A stretch of DNA of 64,000 bases from Bacteroidota bacterium (GCA_030706745.1 JAUZNX010000004.1:1-64000), one strand, 5' to 3'; shown: positions 52,131 through 61,295, counted from the first letter of the stretch. Notes: a model not told the origin generated them from the letters alone. Made by a program: numbers and translations.

Positions 52131-52438
52131 TCTTCTTTTTTATCGCGATGCTTGTGGCATGCACTCCTCGTCCCACAGAGCAGAATAGTGCAGCATTAGA
52201 CGATTCTCTTAATATGCATCGGCGATCGATCACGGATGTACTTGCAGCACATACGGATGCCTGGATGAGAATCGAAGGTGTGACCGGTACCGGCGAAACG
52301 CAAAAAGCGGGCAAGCCCGCTGTGATGATTTTGGTCGATTCCCTTACCGATAGTCTGCGCAATAAATTGCCGGCAACGGTCGAGGGCTATCCGGTGGTGA
52401 TTGAAACCACCGGATCCATTAAGGCATATAAGCGATAG
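52112..52438 (+). CDS. small lipoprotein, stand-alone copy of the protease N-terminal domain
   Basis: 108 aa. Short lipoprotein signal MLHPKPFFFFIAMLVAC. The mature part SITDVLAAHTDAWMRIEGVT, GTGETQKAGKPAVMILVDSL, LPATVEGYPVVIETTGSIKAY aligns by eye with the N-terminal domain of the preceding serine protease (VLAVQ..H..DLM.I.GV.GTG; VEMIGTVSAF). Possibly an inhibitor or regulator of it, or a duplication product. Confidence 0.68.
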   Translation: MLHPKPFFFFIAMLVACTPRPTEQNSAALDDSLNMHRRSITDVLAAHTDAWMRIEGVTGTGETQKAGKPAVMILVDSLTDSLRNKLPATVEGYPVVIETTGSIKAYKR

Positions 52439-52441
52439 AAT

Positions 52442-52550
52442 ACGTCATTGTGAGGAGGCCAAAGGCCGACGTAGCAATCCCGCGTACGAAGTCCTCGACT
52501 TCCTGGATGAGATTGCTTCGTCGTGCTTCGCACTCCTCGCAATGACTAAT
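52442..52550. repeat. complex inverted-repeat element (GTCATTGCGAGGAG family)
   Basis: Nested arms: GTCATTGTGAGGAG (52444-52457) with CTCCTCGCAATGAC (52533-52546), CGACGTAGCAATC with GATTGCTTCGTCG, and GAAGTC-CTC-GACTTC at the centre. It forms a branched palindromic element between the small lipoprotein gene and the flippase gene. Similar GTCATTGCGAGGAG palindromes occur as dispersed repeats in many bacterial genomes. Confidence 0.75.
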
Positions 52551-52554
52551 TGGC

Positions 52555-54144
52555 CTAACCGCCTTCGCGACGTCGTGCGGCGGCTTCGAGGGGCTCAGGC
52601 GGAACATTCACGGGCACGGTAGGACCCGAGAAACGGAGCATCTGTCGCAGCGCCTGAATTTCTCCCTTCGAGAAAAATCCGAAGAGAAACAGCGCACCAA
52701 CGACGAGCAGAAAGATAGCGAGTTGATCGAGAATCATCGGTCCGATCGGTCCGATCAGCCTGATTGCTTTCGTTAAGCCGAACCCAGCCAGCGTTAGCGC
52801 CCCTACCAGCCCCACGCGTCGCCAATCATACTTCACGTAATACACTTTTTGTACCTGCCAGTAAATCGCGGCGGCCATCGCCACGTAGGCGAAGAGCGTC
52901 GCCAAAGCGGCGCCCATAATACCGATGCTTGGAATGAGCAAGATGTTTGCGATGATATTCACCGCCGCGCCGAGCCCCGTGATGAACGGCAGGACTTTAT
53001 TGTGCTCCTTGATATAAATGCCGGCGATGAAATTCGTATACATTCCCTGGAAGATATACGCCGCGAGCACGACCGGAATAATATCGAGTCCTAACAGATA
53101 ATCTTTGTTCTGGAAAATCGCGTGATGGAAGAGAGGTATCCGTACCGTGAGCACTTCCGGCAAGAACAACGAGAGCGCAAGAAACGCAAGACAAGCGATC
53201 AGCATGAAGTAGGTGAATACGCGCGAGAAGAGCAGTCGCGCGCGCTCATCATTCGTTCGCGACTCGCGCAGGAAGAATGGCCGCCAAGCGTATTCGAATA
53301 AGCTCACGAAGACCATCATCACAATCCCCATCCGGTAGTTCGCCTGATACACACCGAGCATAGCCAGTCCCAAATACGCCTGCACGATTGGTCGATCGAT
53401 CACCTGCACCATCATCGCGCTGAGATAGGCCGGAACATTCGTGAGCCCGAAGGGCATCAGCTTCTTCATCACGGGGCGCGAGATCGAGAACTCGAAGCGC
53501 CTCGCAATTGTCGGCGCTAGCATCACGAGCATGGCGGCGGAAGCGATAAGATTCGCGAAGAAAATCGCGACGACGCCCTTGTGCAGAACGACAATCAGAA
53601 CGATGTTGAGCACTAGCGTGATCACAATTCCGGTGAGACGGATCGCGCCGAACCATTTGGCGCGGCGGTCGATGCGCAACGCGGCAAACGGGATTACGTT
53701 CAGGCTATCGAGCAGAACGATCAGTGCGCTCCAACGCAGGATTTGGGTGAACGCCGGAATCCACTGCGTGATATTGACTTTCGGATCGTGGAAGACCGGC
53801 TGGACGATCCACGGTGCGATGAAGATAATCAAGGCACTTAGCATACCGCCAAAAATCAGGACGAAGAGAAACGGGCCGCTGAAGAGGCGCTTCTCTTCTT
53901 CCGCGCTTCGCTGTTCGCCATCGCCACGCGAAGCATAGCGGAAGTAAGCGGCTTCAAGCCCCATCGTGTAAAAGATACCAGCAAAGCTGATGTACGTATA
54001 CATCGAGGCAGAAACACCATACATCTTCGGATCGAGCACGCTGACATAGAACGGGACGAGCAGGAAATTCAAGAACCGGCCAACGACCGTCGTCGCGCCG
54101 TAGATCAGCGTCTCCCGTGACAGGGCCTTGATTTGCTCGCGCAT
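52555..54144 (-). CDS. polysaccharide flippase (Wzx/MATE-like)
   Basis: 529 aa, about 12-14 TM helices. Starts with the family pattern LSRETLIYGATTVVGRFLNFLLVPFY, and has Arg in membrane-proximal loops. Likely moves lipid-linked sugars across the inner membrane. The C-terminal ~30 residues are Pro/Arg-rich and cytoplasmic. No glycosyltransferase genes are adjacent except the membrane protein at the right edge. Confidence 0.87.
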   Translation of the reverse strand: MREQIKALSRETLIYGATTVVGRFLNFLLVPFYVSVLDPKMYGVSASMYTYISFAGIFYTMGLEAAYFRYASRGDGEQRSAEEEKRLFSGPFLFVLIFGGMLSALIIFIAPWIVQPVFHDPKVNITQWIPAFTQILRWSALIVLLDSLNVIPFAALRIDRRAKWFGAIRLTGIVITLVLNIVLIVVLHKGVVAIFFANLIASAAMLVMLAPTIARRFEFSISRPVMKKLMPFGLTNVPAYLSAMMVQVIDRPIVQAYLGLAMLGVYQANYRMGIVMMVFVSLFEYAWRPFFLRESRTNDERARLLFSRVFTYFMLIACLAFLALSLFLPEVLTVRIPLFHHAIFQNKDYLLGLDIIPVVLAAYIFQGMYTNFIAGIYIKEHNKVLPFITGLGAAVNIIANILLIPSIGIMGAALATLFAYVAMAAAIYWQVQKVYYVKYDWRRVGLVGALTLAGFGLTKAIRLIGPIGPMILDQLAIFLLVVGALFLFGFFSKGEIQALRQMLRFSGPTVPVNVPPEPLEAAARRREGG

Positions 54145-54251
54145 CTTGGCTTAACGAGGGTATGGGACAGAGGGTTTAGATTAGTCCTATCCAACAGTTG
54201 ATCCCGTCAACAGCGACCGAGGCCTAAAGGCTGCAACAACCTGGTCACACA

Positions 54252-55181
54252 CTACAAATTCAGCGTCAACCCAAAGACCAGTGTTTGGCTGAGCTGCCGG
54301 CGGAGTGAGATATTGGGGTCATAAACCAGATGACCAGAATAGTCGAGGCTCACGATCTTGTATTGCAGTCCTGCGAGCAAGAGTGAAGTCACGCGGGCGT
54401 TCTCGAAGTTAGTGAAGAATTCTTCCTTCTTCATCGCGACTGTTTTCCAGCCCGAGTGAAATCCGAAGCCATCACCCAGTGCGGTCTGGTAATTCATATC
54501 AATAATCCCAGCGATGCCCGACTCGAACGTTACCTGGTCCTGCACACTCGAAAGCGGACTCTTATCGGTCACGACAAAATTCCGATGCGATTGCAGGACG
54601 AACGAGTTCGCGACTGTTTGTTCCAGCGCGTATCCCACACCGGCCGTGAGATCGAACGTGGTGTTCCCATCCGCTGATAGCGAGGAGAGCCGTTTGCCAA
54701 GAAATAACGATTGATAGAGGAATAGCGGATCGAGGAAATCGGTCTTCGCGGTATCAATGATACCGGGCCGGAACTGGGTCTCGCCGGTTACTTCAAGGAA
54801 CAGCCGTATCCCCAGCGCAGGCAAAACTGTATAGGATGGTGTGATGCTCGCGATGAGATCGTCTTGCGTCTTTTGAGGCTCTTCATGGGCCGTCGCAACT
54901 TGTCCGTACTTCGCATAGACGCTTGCACCGATCTGGAACGGCTCGCCATCCATGAAGATCTTGGCCTCCAAGCCGGTCAAAATATCGGCGGAGAAGGCCT
55001 CGTCGCCTGCCTTACTATCGCTTTGGACGGTTACCCCCAGTGAGAGAGAGACCGAGTGCGTCGTTGGATGGGCCGGTGCCAGGGTTGCAGTATCCGCGGC
55101 ATGCGTTGTATCCTGCGCGCGGGCCGATGCCGCCGTCAATAAGGCCAAACAAGCAATCAAACAGATTACACGAAGACGCAT
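54252..55181 (-). CDS. outer-membrane beta-barrel protein
   Basis: 309 aa. Signal peptide MRLRVICLIACLALLTAASARA, then amphipathic beta strands (HSVSLSLGVTVQSDS, FQIGASVYAKYGQVA, FDLTAGVGYALEQ, LLAGLQYKIVSLDYSGHLVY) ending LVFGLTLNL, as expected for an outer-membrane barrel of the DUF3078-like kind. Function unknown. Confidence 0.72.
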   Translation of the reverse strand: MRLRVICLIACLALLTAASARAQDTTHAADTATLAPAHPTTHSVSLSLGVTVQSDSKAGDEAFSADILTGLEAKIFMDGEPFQIGASVYAKYGQVATAHEEPQKTQDDLIASITPSYTVLPALGIRLFLEVTGETQFRPGIIDTAKTDFLDPLFLYQSLFLGKRLSSLSADGNTTFDLTAGVGYALEQTVANSFVLQSHRNFVVTDKSPLSSVQDQVTFESGIAGIIDMNYQTALGDGFGFHSGWKTVAMKKEEFFTNFENARVTSLLLAGLQYKIVSLDYSGHLVYDPNISLRRQLSQTLVFGLTLNL

Positions 55182-55297
55182 AGCGGTTGAGACAATCTAT
55201 TACTGCAGATGCGAAAATTGCGACTAGACTCTTTTTTGCAACAAACACCCCCGGCTTTTAGGTTTACTCCGTCCATGCACCCGTAGCGGATCACTAA

Positions 55298-55332
55298 GAG
55301 TGGATAGTATCCCCCACGAACCACTATTCACT
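55298..55332. repeat. inverted GGATAGT-type repeat
   Basis: GAGTGGATAGT (55298-55308) faces ACTATTCACTC (55322-55332) with one mismatch; more ATTCACT units follow to 55357. It lies directly upstream of the DedA gene. Same unit family as 11523-11615 and 11997-12043. Confidence 0.65.
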
Positions 55333-55357
55333 CTCGATATTCATTCTATTCACTCGT

Positions 55358-56008
55358 ATGAGTTTTTTCCACGATCTCTTCAATCCTGAAGGACTGAAGC
55401 ACCTCGTCGTCGAGGGTGGCTACATCGCCTTGGCAGCGATCATTTTTGCGGAGAATGGCCTCCTCGTTGGATTTTTCCTTCCGGGTGATTCTCTGCTGAT
55501 TACGGCCGGGATCCTGATAGGCTCGGGCGCGGTCGAGCTCCATTTTGGCTGGCTCGCAGCTCTGCTGGTTGCCTCAGCCATTGCTGGCGAGGGTGTCGGC
55601 TATTTCATCGGCAAGAAGACGGGCGAGCGGCTCTATAGCCGTCCGGACTCTCGATTGTTCAAGCGGGAGCACTTGATGCGCACGCATGCATTTTACGAGA
55701 AGCACGGTGGCAAAACGATTGTTTTTGCGCGATTTATTCCAATCGTCCGGACCTTTGTGCCGGTTGTTGCCGGCGCCGCACAAATGAGCTTTCGGCGATT
55801 CATGCTGTTCAATATCATTGGCGGAGTCGTCTGGATCCTGGCGGGTCTCTTGCTCGGCCTGTGGTTGGGCCGGACAGTGAGTAACATCGGCGACTATCTT
55901 TATCTCGTAATCGGCGTTGTGATCGTCCTTTCCGCGCTGCCGCCAGTGATCGAGTGGCTCCGCGCGCGCGGCAGGGCGCGTGAACGCCTCGCAAAGATGA
56001 AGGAATGA
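55358..56008 (+). CDS. DedA/VTT-family membrane protein
   Basis: 216 aa, four to five TM helices. DedA motifs FFLPGDSLLITAGIL, GYFIGKKTGERLY and FARFIPIVRTFVPVVAGAAQM (FxRxxPxxR). Members act in phospholipid (undecaprenyl phosphate or PE) flipping and envelope homeostasis. Downstream is a PAS histidine kinase on the same strand. Confidence 0.92.
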   Translation: MSFFHDLFNPEGLKHLVVEGGYIALAAIIFAENGLLVGFFLPGDSLLITAGILIGSGAVELHFGWLAALLVASAIAGEGVGYFIGKKTGERLYSRPDSRLFKREHLMRTHAFYEKHGGKTIVFARFIPIVRTFVPVVAGAAQMSFRRFMLFNIIGGVVWILAGLLLGLWLGRTVSNIGDYLYLVIGVVIVLSALPPVIEWLRARGRARERLAKMKE

Positions 56009-56061
56009 AGCACGATGAATCCGTGGTTTAGCTGGGGCCATTGCCTTGCAATCTTGCCCGG

Positions 56062-57711
56062 ATGCACATACTTCAAGACTTAAAAGGATTTTTCTCACGC
56101 CTCGGCGCACACGAACACGGGGAGCACGAGCGTGCGCAAACTGCCCGTGACGCCGAACGCGAGGCGCGCGAATCCACGGCCGAACGCCGGCTCGAAGCCC
56201 TGCTCGATCAGTTGCCCTACGTCATTCTTTACGAGACGGGTGGCGGCCGCGAATACATCTCCCGAAATATCGAACAGCTCCTCGGCTACGAGGCAGATGA
56301 GCTGACGGCAGGCGATGGGCGGTTTACCGCGCTGATTCATCCGAACGACAACGCGAATTTGCAGCAGCGTCTGGCGGAGTGGGCGGAACATGGCCGGCCC
56401 GGGGCGTTTCACGCGCAGTTTCGAGTCCGCAAACGTTCTGGCGAATACATCTGGCTCGAAGACCAGATTGTTGCCGTGGACTATTCTGGCGGCACCGCTG
56501 AGGCGAGACAGGGGATGATCGGCGTGATGGTCGATATTACGCCGCGGCATTCCGCGCAATCGCGCTATCAAGCCATCGTCGAAGCGGCGGATGTCTCTGG
56601 CATTGGCTTGGTGATTATCGTAAGCCGAAACAATCTTCCGGTTGTCCTCTTCATCAATTCCGCGGCGCTTGCCATTACCGCGCATGCACCCAGCGAAGTC
56701 ATCGGCCAACCGATTATGCAGTTCGTCGCCGAGCAAGAGCGGCCCAAGATTGAGCAGATCTGGCAGCAGTTTTTGCAGCACCAATTGGTCCATGATACTA
56801 TGGAGATCGAGGTCATGCACCAGGATGGTCACCTCGTCCCCGTCTCCGCGGGATTCAGTGGAATCGAGCTCGACGAGGAGCCTGCCGTGATCGCGTTTAT
56901 GACGGATAGTACCGAACGTCGAAAAGCCGAGCAAGAGCTCATCCAGGCGAAGATGGAAGCCGAGGAGATCAGTCATATCAAGTCGAATATTCTCTCGAAT
57001 TTCAGCCATGAGTTGCGCACCCCACTGCACTCGATTTTGGGATTTAGCGCGTTGCTTGCCGAAGAAATCAAGGATTCGAGTCTTCGCGAATACGCGCTTT
57101 CGATCGAGCGAAGCGGTCAACGATTGCTCGCAACCGTAACCTCGATCATCGAGATTGCACAGCTCGAGTCAGGAGTCGGTGACCTGGTGCTATATCCCAT
57201 GCCGATCTCGGAAGCACTCGAAACGGAAGTCGAGACATTCAAACCTCAGTTCGACGCGCGCGGACTCGACTTGCAGTTGCTCCTGCATCGACACGATCTC
57301 ATCGTGCTTCTGGAAAAGAACCGGTTCCGAAAGGCGATCGAAAAGGTGATCGGGAATGCGCTCAAGTTCACACATTACGGTTCCGTCCGCATAGATCTTT
57401 CGGTCGAGGAGGAAGTTGGCAAAACGGCTCAGGCGGTCATTCGCGTGCGCGATACCGGGATAGGCATGTCCCCGGAGTTCGTCAAAACGGCGTTCGAGAA
57501 GTTCAAGCAGGAGTCGAGCGGCTTCAATCGGTCCTATGAAGGAACTGGTCTTGGCCTTCCGATTGCCCGGAGTTATATCCGGCAAATGAGCGGGACGATC
57601 GATATTGTCAGCGAGCCGGGAGAAGGTACCGAGGTAACTATTCGATTTCCGATTGTCGCGAAGATCCCCAGCGGAGGGTATTCGTTGCCACCCGGCTCAC
57701 GCGCCAACTAA
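56062..57711 (+). CDS. PAS-domain histidine kinase
   Basis: 549 aa from the ATG at 56062. An N-terminal Arg/Glu-rich coiled region, two PAS domains (about 45-165, PAS/PAC with RYISRNIEQLLGYEADEL type; and 170-290), a HisKA with phospho-acceptor His in SNFSHELRTPLHSI, and a HATPase_c with N box IEKVIGNALKFTHYG, G1 VRDTGIGMS, and G2 GTGLGLPIARSY. No TM segment, so a soluble sensor. No response regulator gene is adjacent. Confidence 0.93.
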   Translation: MHILQDLKGFFSRLGAHEHGEHERAQTARDAEREARESTAERRLEALLDQLPYVILYETGGGREYISRNIEQLLGYEADELTAGDGRFTALIHPNDNANLQQRLAEWAEHGRPGAFHAQFRVRKRSGEYIWLEDQIVAVDYSGGTAEARQGMIGVMVDITPRHSAQSRYQAIVEAADVSGIGLVIIVSRNNLPVVLFINSAALAITAHAPSEVIGQPIMQFVAEQERPKIEQIWQQFLQHQLVHDTMEIEVMHQDGHLVPVSAGFSGIELDEEPAVIAFMTDSTERRKAEQELIQAKMEAEEISHIKSNILSNFSHELRTPLHSILGFSALLAEEIKDSSLREYALSIERSGQRLLATVTSIIEIAQLESGVGDLVLYPMPISEALETEVETFKPQFDARGLDLQLLLHRHDLIVLLEKNRFRKAIEKVIGNALKFTHYGSVRIDLSVEEEVGKTAQAVIRVRDTGIGMSPEFVKTAFEKFKQESSGFNRSYEGTGLGLPIARSYIRQMSGTIDIVSEPGEGTEVTIRFPIVAKIPSGGYSLPPGSRAN

Positions 57712-57822
57712 AGCGTCAGTTTACGCGGCCCTTAATGTTGATGGAAATTCAATCCGACATGATTTAAACCTTCGGGAAGTCCATTCATCTATACGCGGTA
57801 CAAACTCTTTGAGGAGACTTCC

Positions 57823-58266
57823 ATGAGACTGAAGACCTTAGCATTCACATTTGCATTCCTGACAGCACTCGCGACATCAGGCTTCGCACAGGTCCCGACG
57901 ACGCCCGATAACGGTACCACAAACGGAGCGATGCTTACGCCCGAGCAACGTCTCGAAAAACGGCTGGCCCATGCACAAAAGAAATTAGATCTCTCGGACG
58001 ATCAAGTCGCAAAGCTCAAAACCATTCTTGGAGAGAATATGACCAAGCTTCGGACCGATCGGCAAGCGCTCCGCTCAGCGGCGGAAGGCAGCGCCGAGCG
58101 CAAAGCCGCGCGGCAGCAGATGATGTCCGATATGAAGTCCATGCGCGAACAGCTCAAAAGTGTTCTGAGTCCGGAGCAGCTCAAGAAGTTCAAGCAGATG
58201 CGCCTCGACCAGATCGAACGCCAGGAGAAACGGCTGGAGCGGCAAAAGAAAATGTTAAACAAATAG
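57823..58266 (+). CDS. Spy/CpxP-like periplasmic protein
   Basis: 147 aa. Signal peptide MRLKTLAFTFAFLTALATSGFA. LTPEQRLEKRLAHAQKKLDL and VLSPEQLKKFKQMRLD carry two LTxxQ-type motifs, separated by a long charged helix. This is typical of small Spy/CpxP-fold proteins that bind misfolded periplasmic proteins. RBS GAGGAG precedes the ATG. A strong terminator follows at 58285-58323. Confidence 0.83.
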   Translation: MRLKTLAFTFAFLTALATSGFAQVPTTPDNGTTNGAMLTPEQRLEKRLAHAQKKLDLSDDQVAKLKTILGENMTKLRTDRQALRSAAEGSAERKAARQQMMSDMKSMREQLKSVLSPEQLKKFKQMRLDQIERQEKRLERQKKMLNK

Positions 58267-58284
58267 TCGCCTCATTCCTGTCCG

Positions 58285-58323
58285 GAACGCCCTTTTCCCT
58301 CGTGGAGAAGGGCGTTCTTTTTT
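58285..58323 (+). terminator. intrinsic terminator
   Basis: GAACGCCCTT (58285-58294) pairs exactly with AAGGGCGTTC (58308-58317), followed by TTTTTT. It ends the Spy-like gene. The convergent MBL-fold gene ends 15 nt further. Confidence 0.95.
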
Positions 58324-58337
58324 GGGCGGCACCAATG

Positions 58338-59414
58338 TTATCCCGGCCAGTCCGAGGGATAGGTCCAGGTTTGGCCATGCTCGGAAAGTGCAATGGCGTG
58401 CGGCTCATCGACCACTGCATGGAGCCACTGCAATGGCTCAAAACGCGGCTCGGAGGACTGCGTGAAGGTATTCCAATGGACCGGCACGATGGCGCGTGCA
58501 TTCATTTCGCGCGTCATGCGCCAGGCTTGCTCGGGGTTGCAGTGGGTCTCAACCCACGGATTGTAGGTGCCGATCGGCATGATCGCACACTCGATCTCGC
58601 GGCCCGCTGCGCGCATGCGGTCGCCGAGCCGTAGGAAACTGGTTGTATATCCCGTGTCGCCACCAAAGACGATGGCATGCCACTGGCCGCTCGCGTCATG
58701 TTTCTCGATGAAATAAGCGTTGTAACTGAAGCCGTTCTTCTCTTTCCGTGACCGGCACGGGTCCCATGGCATGCGCCATCCGGCATGGCGGGGTTCGATC
58801 GCTTCGATGGTTATCGGCGACTCAGGAGATTCATGGATCTCATGCGACTCATTGGCCGCATAGGTCTTACGCTCGCCCCAATCCAAGACCTGCAAATCCG
58901 GCAAATTGAGGCCCTGATAGACTTTCTGCGTATTCGCAGCAATAATTGCGTGTTTCGCAGGACGCAACGCCCGCAGCGATGGAATGTCCGAATGGTCCAT
59001 GTGGGCATGTGATATCAGAAGCAAGTCGATCGGAGGTAGTTCGTCTGGTTTGAGTGGCGCCTGAACCAGCCGGCGCGGCCCGACCGTGATCGGACCCACG
59101 TGAATCCCGGCGCGCTCGCTAAACACGGGATCGGTCAGGATCCACGTACCATAAAAATTGATCAGGACGGTCGATTGTCCTAACCAGGCGAGCGTCAAGC
59201 GGTCATTTTTCCAGAGGCGCCATTCGGGTTTGAACTTGGCGTCCTCGGGTTTCTGATGTCCAAGAAAATACCGGCTGAACGGAAAGTCAATGAGTTTTTT
59301 TTCAACTCGGACGATCGTGCGTGGTACCTTTTTCTCGATTTCGACCACCTTCTGCTCGATTTCACGGATGCGGTCGAGCGCGTGAGGATGTTCGTGAATT
59401 GTCGTATTGGCCAT
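58338..59414 (-). CDS. MBL-fold hydrolase (NAPE-PLD/UlaG-like)
   Basis: 358 aa from the ATG at 59414 (MANTTIHEHPHALDR). Metallo-beta-lactamase motif ISHAHMDHSDIPSL, a later metal site in VFGGDTGYTTSF, and IVPVHWNTF near the end. The fold and the LTLAWLGQSTVLINF opening resemble the UlaG/NAPE-PLD-type lipid or lactone hydrolases. No signal peptide. An upstream ATG 30 nt away gives a hydrophobic leader that is less family-like. Confidence 0.87.
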   Translation of the reverse strand: MANTTIHEHPHALDRIREIEQKVVEIEKKVPRTIVRVEKKLIDFPFSRYFLGHQKPEDAKFKPEWRLWKNDRLTLAWLGQSTVLINFYGTWILTDPVFSERAGIHVGPITVGPRRLVQAPLKPDELPPIDLLLISHAHMDHSDIPSLRALRPAKHAIIAANTQKVYQGLNLPDLQVLDWGERKTYAANESHEIHESPESPITIEAIEPRHAGWRMPWDPCRSRKEKNGFSYNAYFIEKHDASGQWHAIVFGGDTGYTTSFLRLGDRMRAAGREIECAIMPIGTYNPWVETHCNPEQAWRMTREMNARAIVPVHWNTFTQSSEPRFEPLQWLHAVVDEPHAIALSEHGQTWTYPSDWPG

Positions 59415-59529
59415 AAAAAGGCAATTTATGGTAAAGGCGCACATTTAGCGCACCCAGCTATGATACCTCTTCTATTATCGTGCCGCCTATCGTGCCGCCG
59501 CAGTTTTGTCGTATTTTTACAGGAAATAG

Positions 59530-60339
59530 TTGGCAGTGAATACCGAGAATAAAGAATCATACTACTATTCTGTCGAGCGTGGCATCGCACGCGTAAAATT
59601 CGCGCGGCCCGATACGCTGAACTCGCTGACCTTCAAGGTCTATCGCGATCTGACCGATCTTTTCTATCGGCTCCGGTTCGATGACACGGTGAAGGTCATC
59701 CTGCTCGAAGGCAATGGCCGAGGTTTTTGCTCGGGCGGCGATGTGCATGAGATCATCGGCGAGTTGCTCACGCGCGACGTGAAAGGATTGCTCGAGTTCA
59801 CCCGCATGACCGGCGAACTCATCACGAACATGCGCACGCTCGAAAAGCCGATCGTCGCGGCCATCAATGGAATCGCTGCCGGAGCCGGAGCGGTCATCGC
59901 GCTGGCATCCGACTTCCGAATTTTCGCGCGCGAGGCATCGATCGCATTTCTCTTTCAAAAAGTCGGTCTCACCGCCGCCGATATGGGCGCGGTGTTCCTG
60001 CTGCCGAAAGTCGTGGGCGTTGCCCGCGCGACCGAGATGCTGATGCTCGGCGATAAGATCAGCGCGGATGATGCCTACCGGGTTGGTTTGGCGAACAAAG
60101 TTGTTGAGCTTGCGGAGTTAGAGAAGGAGTCGCTCGCGCTTGCCGAGCGTCTTGCCACGAGCGCAACGATGGCGCTTGGGCTCACGAAGCGGCTCATCAA
60201 CAACGAGTGGAACATGGACATCATATCGGCCATCGAGCAGGAGGCAACCGCGCAGGCGCTCATGCTCCAATCGCGCGACCACCGTGAATTTCACGCGTCG
60301 TTTGCCGAGAAGCGCAAGCCGAAGTTTGAGGGACACTAA
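59530..60339 (+). CDS. enoyl-CoA hydratase/isomerase family protein
   Basis: 269 aa; the start is TTG at 59530 (GTG at 59536 is also possible), with AGGA just upstream. Crotonase motifs GRGFCSGGDVHEII, ANGIAAGAGAVIALASDFRI-type oxyanion loop, and Glu/Asp in ADMGAVFLLPKVVG. Probably hydrates enoyl-CoA in fatty or amino acid catabolism. RDD, RidA and acyl-CoA dehydrogenase genes follow in the same orientation. Confidence 0.9.
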   Translation: MAVNTENKESYYYSVERGIARVKFARPDTLNSLTFKVYRDLTDLFYRLRFDDTVKVILLEGNGRGFCSGGDVHEIIGELLTRDVKGLLEFTRMTGELITNMRTLEKPIVAAINGIAAGAGAVIALASDFRIFAREASIAFLFQKVGLTAADMGAVFLLPKVVGVARATEMLMLGDKISADDAYRVGLANKVVELAELEKESLALAERLATSATMALGLTKRLINNEWNMDIISAIEQEATAQALMLQSRDHREFHASFAEKRKPKFEGH

Positions 60340-60351
60340 CCATACAATACT

Positions 60352-60897
60352 ATGGAATACACAATGACACCCCCGCCGGAACCGCAGGCCGCGACGACAC
60401 CCGCAGCCGCGCCATTTGTGGCCTATGCCGGATTTTGGCGACGCGTTGCCGCATCGATCCTGGACGGGATCGTCGGCGCCGGCGTGGCCGGAATTCTATT
60501 CCTTCTCATTCTGATCTCGAGCGGCGGACTATCCGCTTCGCGGCAAGGTAATGCGCCCGCGGCGTTCGCGAGCATTATGCTTCTTTACGTTGTCTTCGTA
60601 TTCGGTGGATGGCTCTACTGCACACTCATGGAGAGTTCAAAGTATCAGGGGACAATCGGCAAGCTGGCACTCAGCCAGCGCGTGACCGATCTGGAAGGCA
60701 AGCGGATCACCTTCGGCCGCGCGAACGCCCGGTTCTTCGCGAGATTTCTATCCTCGATGACCTGTGGCATCGGTTACATCATGGCGGCCTTTACACAGAA
60801 GAAGCAGACCTTGCATGATATGGTCGCTGGCACGCTGGTGCTCTCGCAGCAATCATCGGTACCACCCAGCGTGGCACAAAACGCATTTCAATCGTGA
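60352..60897 (+). CDS. RDD-family membrane protein
   Basis: 181 aa. Pro/Ala-rich N-terminal ~25 aa, then the RDD domain (AGFWRRVAASILDGIVGAG) with three to four TM helices, KYQGTIGKLALSQRVTDLEG and QTLHDMVAGTLVL. Function unknown, possibly transport. The RidA-like gene overlaps its stop (GTGA). Confidence 0.88.
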   Translation: MEYTMTPPPEPQAATTPAAAPFVAYAGFWRRVAASILDGIVGAGVAGILFLLILISSGGLSASRQGNAPAAFASIMLLYVVFVFGGWLYCTLMESSKYQGTIGKLALSQRVTDLEGKRITFGRANARFFARFLSSMTCGIGYIMAAFTQKKQTLHDMVAGTLVLSQQSSVPPSVAQNAFQS

Positions 60898-61295
60898 AAC
60901 GCATCATCAATCCACCATCCCTGGTCATACCTTCAGGTTATTCGCATGGAATCGAGAGCCAGGGCGGCCGCACGGTCTACTTGGCCGGACAGGTCGCATT
61001 CGATTCGAACGGAAAGCTTGTCCATGAAGGCAATCTTGTTGGGCAGTTCGAGCGGGCGCTTGCGAATCTTCGCGAGACGCTGCATGCCGCGCAGGCGGAA
61101 ATGACGGACATTGTCAAGTTACTCATCTTTGTGAAGGATAAGCAAGATTACCAGAAACATCTCAAAGAGATTGGAGGCGTCTATCGCACGTATTTTGGCC
61201 GGTACTTTCCGGCGATGTCGCTCGTCGAAGTATCGAATTTGTTCGAGGATGGTGCACTCATCGAGATCGAGGGAATTGCGGTGGTAAGTGAGTAG
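60894..61295 (+). CDS. RidA-family deaminase
   Basis: 133 aa. GTG start overlapping the RDD stop. RidA fold with FSHGIESQGGRTVYLAGQVA-type beginning, ANLRETLHAAQAEMTDIVKL and AMSLVEVSNLFEDGALIEIE, near the usual length. Hydrolyses reactive 2-aminoacrylate-type enamines or imines. Neighbours suggest amino-acid/acyl-CoA catabolism. Confidence 0.9.
   Translation: MKRIINPPSLVIPSGYSHGIESQGGRTVYLAGQVAFDSNGKLVHEGNLVGQFERALANLRETLHAAQAEMTDIVKLLIFVKDKQDYQKHLKEIGGVYRTYFGRYFPAMSLVEVSNLFEDGALIEIEGIAVVSE

Noticed and set aside
12239-54240. GGCCT-xx-AGGCC short palindromes (12243, 34756, 52456, 54218)
   Set aside because: Arms of 4-7 bp with differing flanks; too short to claim a repeat family apart from the REP set.
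56095-57120. 341-codon open frame on the minus strand
   Set aside because: Antisense to the PAS histidine kinase; no protein-like features.
59475-59498. Direct repeat ATCGTGCCGCC before the enoyl-CoA hydratase gene
   Set aside because: Only two 11-12 nt copies in tandem; could be an operator but nothing supports it.
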